This document shows positions 15,668 through 23,491 of a stretch of DNA of 64,000 bases, piece by piece; the stretch's first letter is position 1, and the number at the start of each line of letters is the position of its first letter. Under the pieces are notes generated by a model. The model did no database searches, had not been told where the DNA came from, and worked only from the letters and a program-made list of their open reading frames with translations. The position numbers were made by a program, and so were the translations under genes. Source of the DNA: Noviherbaspirillum sedimenti (GTDB lineage Bacteria > Pseudomonadota > Gammaproteobacteria > Burkholderiales > Burkholderiaceae_D). The stretch lies in contig NZ_QYUQ01000002.1 of the NCBI RefSeq assembly GCF_003590835.1, positions 1,612,001 through 1,676,000 on the forward strand, given 5' to 3'.

Positions 15668-16647
15668 GCCCTTCCCCGTCCCAGCAATATCAGGAATACC
15701 GGCACACCGACCAGGGCGGTGATGACGCCGACCGGCAATTGTACCGGCGCAACGATGGTGCGTGCCAGCAGGTCGGCGAGGGTCAGCGCAATGCCGCCCG
15801 CCAGCGCCGAGGCCGGCAGCAGCAGGCGCTGGTCGTTGCCGATTACCAGGCGCAAGGCATGCGGCACTATCAGGCCGATAAAGCCGATGGTCCCGGCCAC
15901 AGCAACCGCGGCAGCGGTCGCCAGGGACGCCACCAGCAGCGCTGCGGCGCGCAGACGCACGACAGGCACGCCCAGCAACTGCGCGGCGGCGTCGCCATGC
16001 GCCAGCACGTTCAGGCGCGCGCTGTTGCGCATGGCCCAGACAAAAGACAGGCCCAGCACGAACCAGGCAGCCCCCTGCCACTGGGCGTTTTCGAGGTCGC
16101 CCATCAGCCAGAACACCATGCCGCGCAGGCGCGTATCCGGCGCCAGCGACAGAATCAGGGTCAGCATGGCGCCGAAGCCCGACGCCAGCATGACCCCGGT
16201 GAGGATCAGGCGCACGCCGCCGCCGTTGGCGCCGCGCGTCCCCAGCCGCAACAAGGCGCCGCGCGCCAGGCCAAACAACAGCCCGGTCGCCAGCAAGGCG
16301 CCGGCCAGTGCGCCAAACTGCACACTCAGCTGCATGCCCCATAGCAGCGGCGCAGCCGGGGCCAGCAGCAACATGCCCAGAGCGCCCACCGCGGCGCCGC
16401 CGGACACGCCCAACACATAGGGGTCGGCCAGCGGATTGCGCAGCAAGAGTTGCAGCAAGGCGCCGGCCAGCGCCAGCAGGCCGCCGACTGCAAACGCCGC
16501 CAGCGCGCGCGGCAGGCGCAGTTGCATGACGATATCGTCGCTGCCCCATCCCGCGCGACAGCCGCTACTGCCGCAGGCGACTGCCAGCGCCAGCACGGCC
16601 AGCCCCAGCAACAGCAAGCCGCACAGGATGAGGAAAGCTTTTCTCAT
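15664..16647 (-). CDS. btuC: FecCD-family ABC permease, cobalamin uptake
   Basis: The 327-residue permease has about nine or ten hydrophobic helices and the FecCD signatures RLPRALAAFAVGGLLALAG, NPLADPYVLGVSGGAA and GTIGFIGLIVPHALR, the last forming the loop that contacts the ATPase. It overlaps btuD by four bases and lies 80 bases after btuB in the riboswitch-controlled operon. That gap contains an 8-bp GC hairpin (GCGTGCGG/CCGCACGC) without a T run. No periplasmic binding protein (BtuF) gene is in the operon. Confidence 0.88.
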   Translation of the reverse strand: MRKAFLILCGLLLLGLAVLALAVACGSSGCRAGWGSDDIVMQLRLPRALAAFAVGGLLALAGALLQLLLRNPLADPYVLGVSGGAAVGALGMLLLAPAAPLLWGMQLSVQFGALAGALLATGLLFGLARGALLRLGTRGANGGGVRLILTGVMLASGFGAMLTLILSLAPDTRLRGMVFWLMGDLENAQWQGAAWFVLGLSFVWAMRNSARLNVLAHGDAAAQLLGVPVVRLRAAALLVASLATAAAVAVAGTIGFIGLIVPHALRLVIGNDQRLLLPASALAGGIALTLADLLARTIVAPVQLPVGVITALVGVPVFLILLGRGRA

Positions 16648-16726
16648 GATTTGACTGGAAAGTCAGGCGTGCGGTCGCTGGCGCCGCGGGTTCGGTGCCG
16701 CACGCCGGCAGCCCAGGGGTTCAGGG

Positions 16727-18787
16727 TTAGAAGCGATATTCGGCGCTTACATAGCCATTACGCCTGTCTTCGGGGTAGGCGTTAAAGCGCGAAGGCGTCG
16801 CCGAAATATTGGTCACAGCGTAGGAATAATAAGCCTTGTCGAACAAGTTGTTGATCCCTGCCGCAAGACGCCATGCGCCGATGTCATGACTCAGCTTGAT
16901 ATCGCTCACCGTGTAGCTGGGCATGCGGCGGAAGCGGTTGGCCTGGTCATTGTCGTAGCGCTGGCTGCCGACATAAATTACGTTGAAAGCCAGGCGCGTG
17001 GCAGCCGTTGCCTGCCAGCCGAGGTTGAGGCTGAGGCGATCCTTCGGCACCAGCGGCACGTCCTCGCCGGCGATGTTGACGCTGAAGGGCGCGAAGCCCA
17101 GGTCGCCGTCGAACCCGTTGAATGTACCGCTGCGGAAACGGGACTGGATTCGGGTATAACGCGCAGTCAAATCCACCGTCTTGCCGATGACCAGCTCGCT
17201 CTCCAGTTCCAGGCCACGCCGTCTGGTCGGCGACAGATTCGAGTTTCTGCCCTCGTAGGCGTTGTAATGAATCTCGTCATCGATCTCCATGTCGAACAGC
17301 CCGGCACGCAGACGCGCCCCCTTGCCGCTCCATTGCATGCCGATTTCGCGGTCACTGGACTTCTGCGGCTTGAGCAAGCCCGGTGCGCAGGGAGCAAACT
17401 GACAGCGGTTTTCATCGATCGTCGCCACGCGGAAGCTCTTGCCGACGCGGCCGTAGGCGGAATAGCCGGCGCCGAGCTCCTGTTGCAGCGCCAGTTCGTG
17501 CGCAGACAGGCGATGCTTGACCGATGTTTTCGAGCGGGGCGTGATGCTGTCGGCGTCATCCTGTTCGACGATTTCGCGGCGCGCGCCCAGGCTCAGGCGA
17601 GTGCCGGTGGCGAACAGCAATTCATCACGGAAATAGACCGCACGATTTTCCTGGTTGCCCACCTCGTTTTGGCTGGACAGAAAGCCCGTTGCCGCTGTCC
17701 GGTTGGTGTAGGACCAGTCGCTCCAGTCCATGCCGGCGGTCAGCCGGTTGTCGATTCCGGCCAGCCGGCTCTTCCACAGCAGGCGGGGGGAAACTGTAGT
17801 GACGTCCACATCCGTATCGGCAAGGCTGGTGCCTACCCCGACGAACGAGCCGAACGACTGTCGCGCTTTCTCGCGCCGCCCGACATCGAGGGCCAGCGTC
17901 ACATCGCCGAAGCGCTTTTCCCCGCGCAGGGAATAAATCCGGCTGTCGCTGTTCATGAAGTCGTCGGGGGTCGTGGCGCCGCGCGGATCGCTCGCCAGCT
18001 GCGCCTCGGTGCGGATGCCGGGCAAGCGGGATTTCTGGTCGTCGGCACTGAAATTGAACGCAATGAATTCGTCGCGTCCACCAAAGCGCAATTCACCGCT
18101 GACGGTATCCAGCTCGGCGCGGTTATTGGCGCGGTAGCCATCCTTTTCATAATGCTGGGCATTCAGTCTGAGCCCCCAGGTGCCGTTACCGACCTGCATG
18201 CTGCCACGCACATCGCGCAACCCGTAGCTTCCCGCCAGTCCCAGCACATTGCCGCTGACGCCCTCCGTGACGGGGGACTTGGTGATGATATTGATCGTGC
18301 CGCCGGTGGCGCCGCCCCCGTACAGCACGGCGCCAGCGCCGCGCAGGATTTCGATGCGTTCGATGGAGTCGACGGGAATCGACGACAAGCGCGCAGGAAC
18401 GCCCTCGTTCTCGGAAATGCGCTGTCCATTCAGCAGGACCAACGTATTCTGATCCCCCGTCACGCCGAAGCCGCGCAAATCCAGCGGAGCATCGGGTACG
18501 CCGGTGAAGCTGATGCGGGTGTGCACTCCGCCGAGTTTACCCAGCACTTCGGAAACCGTCGTCGGCGAGCTGTTGCGGATGTCGTCCGCCGTGATGACCT
18601 GGGCCGCGATAGGAGCGTCTGCGGCGGCAGACTGGAAACGCGTCGCCGTGACCACGACCGGGGCGAGCGCCTGTTCAGCGTAAAGGTTGGTGGCGTACAA
18701 GAGCGGCAGAACAGCCGCCAGGGGCGTCAAGCGGGAAATGGCGCGCGCCCCGCGCGAAGCAGCCGGACGGGAATTGATATTAGACAT
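16727..18787 (-). CDS. btuB: TonB-dependent outer-membrane receptor, BtuB-like
   Basis: The 686-residue protein has a signal peptide, a TonB-box-like APVVVTATRF just after it, a plug domain (TVSEVLGKLGGVHTR; ERIEILRGAGAVLYGGGATGG) and a long beta-barrel ending in an aromatic residue (SAEYRF). It binds cobalamin at the cell surface and passes it inward with TonB energy. The start MSNINSRP is chosen because the upstream in-frame extension runs through the riboswitch leader. A cobalamin riboswitch lies 160 bases upstream, which sets the ligand apart from iron-siderophore receptors of the same fold. Confidence 0.9.
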   Translation of the reverse strand: MSNINSRPAASRGARAISRLTPLAAVLPLLYATNLYAEQALAPVVVTATRFQSAAADAPIAAQVITADDIRNSSPTTVSEVLGKLGGVHTRISFTGVPDAPLDLRGFGVTGDQNTLVLLNGQRISENEGVPARLSSIPVDSIERIEILRGAGAVLYGGGATGGTINIITKSPVTEGVSGNVLGLAGSYGLRDVRGSMQVGNGTWGLRLNAQHYEKDGYRANNRAELDTVSGELRFGGRDEFIAFNFSADDQKSRLPGIRTEAQLASDPRGATTPDDFMNSDSRIYSLRGEKRFGDVTLALDVGRREKARQSFGSFVGVGTSLADTDVDVTTVSPRLLWKSRLAGIDNRLTAGMDWSDWSYTNRTAATGFLSSQNEVGNQENRAVYFRDELLFATGTRLSLGARREIVEQDDADSITPRSKTSVKHRLSAHELALQQELGAGYSAYGRVGKSFRVATIDENRCQFAPCAPGLLKPQKSSDREIGMQWSGKGARLRAGLFDMEIDDEIHYNAYEGRNSNLSPTRRRGLELESELVIGKTVDLTARYTRIQSRFRSGTFNGFDGDLGFAPFSVNIAGEDVPLVPKDRLSLNLGWQATAATRLAFNVIYVGSQRYDNDQANRFRRMPSYTVSDIKLSHDIGAWRLAAGINNLFDKAYYSYAVTNISATPSRFNAYPEDRRNGYVSAEYRF

Positions 18788-18944
18788 GATTTCGATTTCA
18801 AGAAAAGTTCCCCGGCCAGCTTCCCCGCGAGCCGGACTTAACAAAAGGCTGGAAGAAGGATAGAAACGAGAACGGCATGCATGTCGCGCAATTCGCAACG
18901 GCAGCATTTCGTATTCGCGAAATTCCCCGTTCGCAGCACTTTCA

Positions 18945-19155
18945 CCCGTTCTGGCCGGTATCCGGGCTCACAAGGCGAACTGCGTAACCTTCCCATGCCA
19001 AATCAGCACAGTGGTGTCAAGACGCAGCCAGTACGGCAATGCCGTACGCTTGTTGACCGTTGCGGGGGCAGCACACGCGGGCGTGGGTCGCATGGATCCA
19101 TCCAGCCTCGTGTTTCCCGTTTAACTGCGCGCCATGAACGGCGCGCGGGCACCAA
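18945..19155 (-). ncRNA. cobalamin riboswitch
   Basis: Reading the minus strand from 19153, the leader shows the hallmarks of the B12 riboswitch in order: GGTGCC, then AAACGGGAAACACGAGG, then TGCTGCCCCCGCAACGGT, a CCACTG element, a GGGAAGG segment and the B12 box AGCCCGGATACCGGCC (18968-18953). The btuB start codon is about 165 bases downstream. Binding of adenosylcobalamin should reduce expression of btuB-btuC-btuD, probably by sequestering the translation start or terminating transcription. Confidence 0.93.
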
Positions 19156-19164
19156 AACCCGGCA

Positions 19165-19194
19165 AGTGTACATTTTATCCACATTGAAAGTCAA
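19165..19194 (-). promoter_or_regulatory. promoter of the btu riboswitch transcript
   Basis: On the minus strand TTGACT (19194-19189) is followed after 18 bases by TACACT (19170-19165). Transcription would begin near 19158, directly before the riboswitch core, which fits a riboswitch leader. Confidence 0.55.
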
Positions 19195-19389
19195 TTCGAC
19201 AAGAGGCAAGCGGCACACTTGCGCAATTGCGACGATTTGACAATTCCTTTGCCCATAGAGGGAATTTCTTCGGTATTATTGCCATTAATCAACGATATTT
19301 CGCCGTCTGGCCCTTCCCGACCATTCCCTCCCGAGCTGGCAAGGCGGGCCCGCCTGACGGCAACCCCGCACACTGGAGATGCACTGGCT

Positions 19390-20124
19390 ATGACTGATGA
19401 CCTGGACGCACTGTTTGAAGAAGTGTCGGCGCAACGCACGCAAGCAACAACGACGGCAGCGCAAGCGGTGACAGCGGCGGCGGCCGACGGCAAGCTGGCT
19501 TCGGATATCGCCTACGACAATCAGGACAAGCAGGACCAGCCGATGTATACACGCCTTGGCGGCATCGTGCGCCTGCTGCACGATTCGCTGCGCGAACTCG
19601 GCTATGACCGTACCCTGTCCGATGCCGCCTCGCAAATCACCGATGCTCAAGGCCGCCTGGAACACATCGCCGCGTTGACTGAACAGGCCGCCAACCGCGT
19701 CCTCAACACCATCGACCAGGGCATCCCCGAACAGGAAGCAGTGCTGAAAAGCGCGCTGGAGATGGATAGCCGCTGGACAAGGCTGTTCGAAGGCACGATG
19801 AGCATCGAGGAATTCCGTGAACTTGCCACCGATTCCAAGGCATTTGCCCTGAAGGTCGCCAGCGCCACCGAAACCGAGAAGGCGCGCCTGCTCGACATCA
19901 TGATGGCGCAGGATTTCCAGGACATCACGGGCCAGCTGATCAAGAAAATCGTCTCTGTCACGCAAAAGGTCGAAACCGAGCTGGCGCAGCTGTTGCTGGA
20001 CAATGCGCCGCCGGAAGTGGCGCAATCGCTGAAAGATGCGCCGGAGTCTCTGATGCAGGGCCCCTCCACCAGTGCGCTGGGGCAGGATGACGTCGACAGC
20101 CTGCTGGAAGGTCTCGGTTTCTGA
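19390..20124 (+). CDS. cheZ: chemotaxis protein phosphatase CheZ
   Basis: The 244-residue protein dephosphorylates CheY-P. The catalytic helix DFQDITGQLIKKIV (about 175-188) carries the conserved Asp and Gln, and the C-terminal QDDVDSLLEGLGF matches the CheY-binding tail of the family. The middle forms the long alpha-hairpin. The start MTDDLDAL follows GGAG by about 12 bases; the in-frame extension back to 19219 reads upstream noncoding sequence. The TGA stop shares its last base with the cheA start. Between 19195 and 19389 I find no convincing promoter; there is no clear flagellar sigma28 motif. Confidence 0.93.
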   Translation: MTDDLDALFEEVSAQRTQATTTAAQAVTAAAADGKLASDIAYDNQDKQDQPMYTRLGGIVRLLHDSLRELGYDRTLSDAASQITDAQGRLEHIAALTEQAANRVLNTIDQGIPEQEAVLKSALEMDSRWTRLFEGTMSIEEFRELATDSKAFALKVASATETEKARLLDIMMAQDFQDITGQLIKKIVSVTQKVETELAQLLLDNAPPEVAQSLKDAPESLMQGPSTSALGQDDVDSLLEGLGF

Positions 20125-21968
20125 TGGAAGAAATGCTCAAGGAATTCGTCGTCGAGGCGCTCGACCTCGCGATGAATGTAGAAGAACACCTGCTCAGCCT
20201 GGAACGGCAACCCGACGACGCCGCCACGCTGAACGCGCTATTCCGCTCGTTCCACACCATCAAGGGCGGCGCCGGCTTCATGAACCTGCCGGCGATGGTC
20301 GCCGCCTGCCATCTCACCGAAAACCTGTTCGACGGACTGCGTACCGGCAAGGTACCAGTCACGCCACTGGCAATCGAGGCGGCACTACAGGCCAGCGGCT
20401 TCGTCGCCGACCAGTTGCAGGCGCTCTCCAACGGTGCCGAGCCGGCAAGCCTGCCGGCCATGCCGGAAGCGCTGAAGGAATTGTTGAACCAGGCCATCGA
20501 GGGCAAGGCAGAGGCGACGCCAGTGCCTGACACCATGGCCGCCGCGCAAGTGCCGGCGGCACAGAGCGCCCAGGAAGCCATGGCGACTGAAGCCGTCGCG
20601 CAGGCTGACGACGGACCGGACTGGGAAGCCCTGTATTACGCAGTAGTCCCGGCGGAACTGGCGCCGCCCCGCCCTGCTCCCGTCGCTGCCGCAGCCGCCA
20701 GTGCACCGATCGACCCGACTGCCGCTGTGCCAGCCGCTGCCCTCCCCAAACCGTCCGCTGCGCCAGAGGGCAAGCAAGCCTCGGCCAAGGACGAAAGCAT
20801 CCGCATCGATGCAGTCAAGCTCGACGCCTTGCTCGAAGTGGCTGGCGAATCGGTGCAGGCGGCCAACCAGGCCAGCGTACTGCTCGAAAAGCTGATGCAA
20901 TTCAAGTTCGATAGCGCCGCCGCCAACCTGATGGTCACCCTGGCCGAAACCCTGGGCCGGGCATCGCGTTACTCGACCGAACTGCAGCGCGCCACCCTGT
21001 CGACCCGCATGCAGCCAGTCGGCCGCCTGTTCCAGAAATTCCCGCGCATGGTGCGCGAACTGGCGCGCGACCTCGGCAAGGAAGTCGAATTGCTCATCGA
21101 AGGCGCGGAGACCGAAGTCGACCGCGTGGTGGTGGACAGCCTGTACGACCCGCTGGTGCACATGCTGCGCAACTCGCTCGACCACGGCATCGAAAGCGCC
21201 GATGCCCGCGTTGCCGCCGGCAAGCCGGCCAAGGCAGTCATTTCGCTCAAGGCCTGGCAGCAGGCCAACAGTGTCATGATCCAGGTGGCCGATGACGGCA
21301 AGGGCATGGATGCGCAAGTGCTGCGCAACAAGGCGCTGGCCAAGGGCCTGATCACCGAATCCGCAGCACAGACCGTGGAGGATGCGCTGCAACTGGTGTT
21401 CCTACCCGGTTTCTCTACCAAGGATGTCGCCTCCAGCGTCTCCGGGCGCGGGGTCGGCATGGACGTGGTGAAAACTGCGGTGGAAAAGCACCGCGGCACG
21501 ATCACCATCGACTCCACACTGGGCGCCGGCACCTGTTTCTCGATCCGCCTGCCAATCGAACTGTCGATCGTGCCGACCATGCTGGTGCGCACCGCCGGTG
21601 CGGCCCTGGCAATACCGATGAGCGTAGTCGAACGCGTGGTGCAGCTGCCGGAACATTTCGACGCCGTGGGCGGCGCGCCGGTCATGCGCGACCAGGGCCG
21701 GCCGCTGCCGGTGCGCTCGCTCGGCAAGACCCTCGGCTACGAAGCCTCGGAAGAACGTATCGGCATCGTCATTGCCGCGCCACAGCCCTATATCCTGGCG
21801 GTAGACAGGGTGGAAGGCACGGCCGAAATGGTGATCAAGCCACTCACCGCCATGAGCGTGACCGGCATCACCGGCACGGCGCGTTCTGCCGAAGGCGAAC
21901 TGGTGCTGGTGCTGGACCTGTCCTTTCTGCTGGACGGCTGCCGCGCCACGGCACGCCTGGCGGCTTGA
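20124..21968 (+). CDS. cheA: chemotaxis sensor histidine kinase CheA
   Basis: The 614-residue kinase has an N-terminal HPt domain with phospho-acceptor His44 (FHTIKGGAGF), an Ala/Pro-rich linker (about 130-225) without an obvious P2 domain, a dimerisation helix pair (IRIDAVKLDALLEVAGE), a HATPase domain (HMLRNSLDHGIE; VADDGKGMD; GRGVGMDVVK) and a C-terminal CheW-like domain. It autophosphorylates and passes phosphate to a response regulator. Only cheZ accompanies it; no cheW, cheY, cheB, cheR or receptor gene is near. It may serve a non-flagellar output or use partners encoded elsewhere. Confidence 0.93.
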   Translation: MEEMLKEFVVEALDLAMNVEEHLLSLERQPDDAATLNALFRSFHTIKGGAGFMNLPAMVAACHLTENLFDGLRTGKVPVTPLAIEAALQASGFVADQLQALSNGAEPASLPAMPEALKELLNQAIEGKAEATPVPDTMAAAQVPAAQSAQEAMATEAVAQADDGPDWEALYYAVVPAELAPPRPAPVAAAAASAPIDPTAAVPAAALPKPSAAPEGKQASAKDESIRIDAVKLDALLEVAGESVQAANQASVLLEKLMQFKFDSAAANLMVTLAETLGRASRYSTELQRATLSTRMQPVGRLFQKFPRMVRELARDLGKEVELLIEGAETEVDRVVVDSLYDPLVHMLRNSLDHGIESADARVAAGKPAKAVISLKAWQQANSVMIQVADDGKGMDAQVLRNKALAKGLITESAAQTVEDALQLVFLPGFSTKDVASSVSGRGVGMDVVKTAVEKHRGTITIDSTLGAGTCFSIRLPIELSIVPTMLVRTAGAALAIPMSVVERVVQLPEHFDAVGGAPVMRDQGRPLPVRSLGKTLGYEASEERIGIVIAAPQPYILAVDRVEGTAEMVIKPLTAMSVTGITGTARSAEGELVLVLDLSFLLDGCRATARLAA

Positions 21969-22008
21969 ACCTGCGTTTGCGCTCAACTTTGCAGAGTCAA
22001 TTGTAATC

Positions 22009-22038
22009 AACAGTGCGGTGCGCCTGCGCCGCACTGTT
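22009..22038 (+). terminator. hairpin downstream of cheA
   Basis: A perfect 10-bp stem (AACAGTGCGG / CCGCACTGTT) with a 10-base loop begins 41 bases after the cheA stop. There is no T run after it, so termination would be weak or Rho-assisted. The rest of 22039-22200 is AT-richer sequence without a supported gene. Confidence 0.45.
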
Positions 22039-22200
22039 GCGGCAGCACATACTCATCAAAATTCCCCTCCCGACATTCCTGCCAGCACGACCTTGCTTTT
22101 TTGCAGAGGTGCGTCAAGGTGCATTTGTGTTTTTTGAAATAGGGTGTGCTAAAGTCAGACAACGTATTTATTTGACAAGAGAAGAAGCAGCAGCGGGCGT

Positions 22201-22267
22201 ATAAGCCTTCGTTCCAGCGGACTGCCAAAAGCTTCGCTTTTGTCATCCGCGGAACTCAACATTAGCC
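22201..22267 (+). repeat. attC-like (integron recombination site-like) hairpin
   Basis: GTTCC-A-GCGGA (22211-22221) pairs with TCCGC-GGAAC (22246-22255), leaving one unpaired A on one arm. An unpaired spacer follows, then a terminal stem CAAAAGC/GCTTTTG with a TTC loop. The right edge reads CAACATTAGCC, close to the GTTRRRY core of integron attC sites but with A for the first G. The left core box is poorly preserved. The extrahelical base and nested stems are attC features. It lies 14 bases before a GNAT gene, as at a cassette boundary, and is probably a decayed site. Confidence 0.45.
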
Positions 22268-22280
22268 ATTAGAGAAAATA

Positions 22281-22802
22281 ATGCGATTCGTTTCGTGCAC
22301 TTACGAGGCCCACGCAAGCGCGATACTCGATATTCTGAATGAGGCGATTATCAATTCGACGGCGCTCTACGATTATATGCCGCGCACAATGGAAAGCATG
22401 GCTGGATGGTTCAACGCCAAGGCTGCGGCGAATTTCCCTGTCATCGGCGTCGAAGATGACACTGGAATTCTGATGGGCTTTGCTAGCTACGGAACATTTC
22501 GCGCCTGGCCGGCTTACAAATACTCTGTTGAAAATGCCTTATACATTCACAAGGACCATCGAGGCAAAGGACTGGGATTTTCGCTAATGGGAAGGCTCAT
22601 TGAATTGGCCAAAGAGCAGCAGTACCACACCATAATCGGCGGCATTGACATGGACAATGCCGCCAGCATTGCTCTTCATCAGAAACTGGGATTTGTGCAC
22701 AGTGGGACGATAAGGCAAGCTGCATTCAAGTTTGGACGCTGGTTGGATCTTGGCTTCTATCAGCTGATTCTTGAAACACCATTCCAGCCAATCGACGGCT
22801 AG
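22281..22802 (+). CDS. GNAT N-acetyltransferase, phosphinothricin-acetyltransferase-like
   Basis: The 173-residue protein has the GNAT fold with acetyl-CoA motif DHRGKGLGFSLMGRLIELA (about 94-112), preceded by YSVENALYIH and followed by GGIDMDNAASIALHQKLGFVHSG, the pattern of Pat/Bar-type acetyltransferases that act on phosphinothricin, methionine derivatives or other small amines. The substrate is unknown. Base composition is visibly less GC-rich than the flanking che and cys genes. Together with the attC-like hairpin directly upstream this suggests horizontal arrival. No second attC is seen downstream. Confidence 0.88.
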   Translation: MRFVSCTYEAHASAILDILNEAIINSTALYDYMPRTMESMAGWFNAKAAANFPVIGVEDDTGILMGFASYGTFRAWPAYKYSVENALYIHKDHRGKGLGFSLMGRLIELAKEQQYHTIIGGIDMDNAASIALHQKLGFVHSGTIRQAAFKFGRWLDLGFYQLILETPFQPIDG

Positions 22803-22877
22803 CATGGTGGGACATGGCCACCTACCGTGCACTAACCCGAAAAAATCGTCTATCGCATATTGAAAGGAGAACAAGCC

Positions 22878-23324
22878 ATGTCCACAGGTACCGTACGACT
22901 GCATCGCGTACTACGCGCCCCTCCTGAGCGTGTCTATCGTGCGTTTCTGGACGCCGACGCACTGGCAAAGTGGCTACCGCCTTACGGTTTTACCTGCAAG
23001 GTTCATCACATGGAAGCCAAGGTCGGTGGATCTTTCAGGATGTCGTTTTCGAACTTCAACACAGGGAACGGACACTCATTCGGTGGCGAGTATCTCGAAC
23101 TTGTTCCCAATGAGCGAATTCGCTATACGGACAAATTCGACGACCCGAACCTGCCCGGCGAAATGCGGGTGACGGTGACTTTATCGATGGTGTCATGCGG
23201 AACCGAGATCAACATCGTGCAGGAAGGGGTGCCCGAGCTTATTCCCGTCGAGATGTGCTACCTCGGCTGGCAGGAGTCACTTGCTCAACTTGCCAAGCTC
23301 GTCGAACCCGAGATTCCCGATTAA
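22878..23324 (+). CDS. SRPBCC / AHSA1-family protein
   Basis: The 148-residue protein starts with RVLRAPPERVYRAFLDADALAKWLPPYGFTC (first helix of the START-like fold) and continues with GGSFRMSF, GGEYLELVPNERIRYTDKFDDP and a long C-terminal helix (GWQESLAQLAKLVEPE). This is the AHSA1/YndB subgroup of hydrophobic-ligand-binding proteins. No enzyme function can be assigned. AAGGAG precedes the chosen ATG by 8 bases. It follows the GNAT gene by 75 bases and may share its transcript. Confidence 0.85.
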   Translation: MSTGTVRLHRVLRAPPERVYRAFLDADALAKWLPPYGFTCKVHHMEAKVGGSFRMSFSNFNTGNGHSFGGEYLELVPNERIRYTDKFDDPNLPGEMRVTVTLSMVSCGTEINIVQEGVPELIPVEMCYLGWQESLAQLAKLVEPEIPD

Positions 23325-23443
23325 CAGGAAGACGCCCTAGCTCTTTGAAGTACGTATCCCGAGCGGCGACAGAAAAGGCTGGTAAAACCGCTGCAGCTTG
23401 CCGCTTTGCTTTGCCGTGAAATCTCCATAATGGTCCCCAGTGT

Positions 23444-23462
23444 CGCGGATTGATGATCCGCG
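23444..23462. repeat. short hairpin upstream of the PRMT-like gene
   Basis: CGCGGAT-TGATG-ATCCGCG is a perfect 7-bp stem with a 5-base loop, ending 30 bases before the methyltransferase start codon. It could be a leader hairpin or the end of the SRPBCC message. Confidence 0.4.
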
Positions 23463-23491
23463 AGCCGATCTTATGCGCAAAGGGGCCATCC

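Noticed and set aside
14897..16549. A 550-codon frame that would fuse an Arg/Ala-rich N-terminus to BtuD
   Set aside because: The N-terminal half is the btuC gene read in the wrong frame; the ATPase starts at 15667 with an ATGA overlap.
16886..18841. A 651-codon open frame antisense to btuB
   Set aside because: Shadow of the TonB receptor; no recognisable domain.
22013..22204. 63-codon frame ending at the attC-like site
   Set aside because: It begins inside the cheA downstream hairpin with no ribosome-binding site. It may be a truncated cassette remnant, but coding is not supported; it is kept only as context for the attC-like finding.
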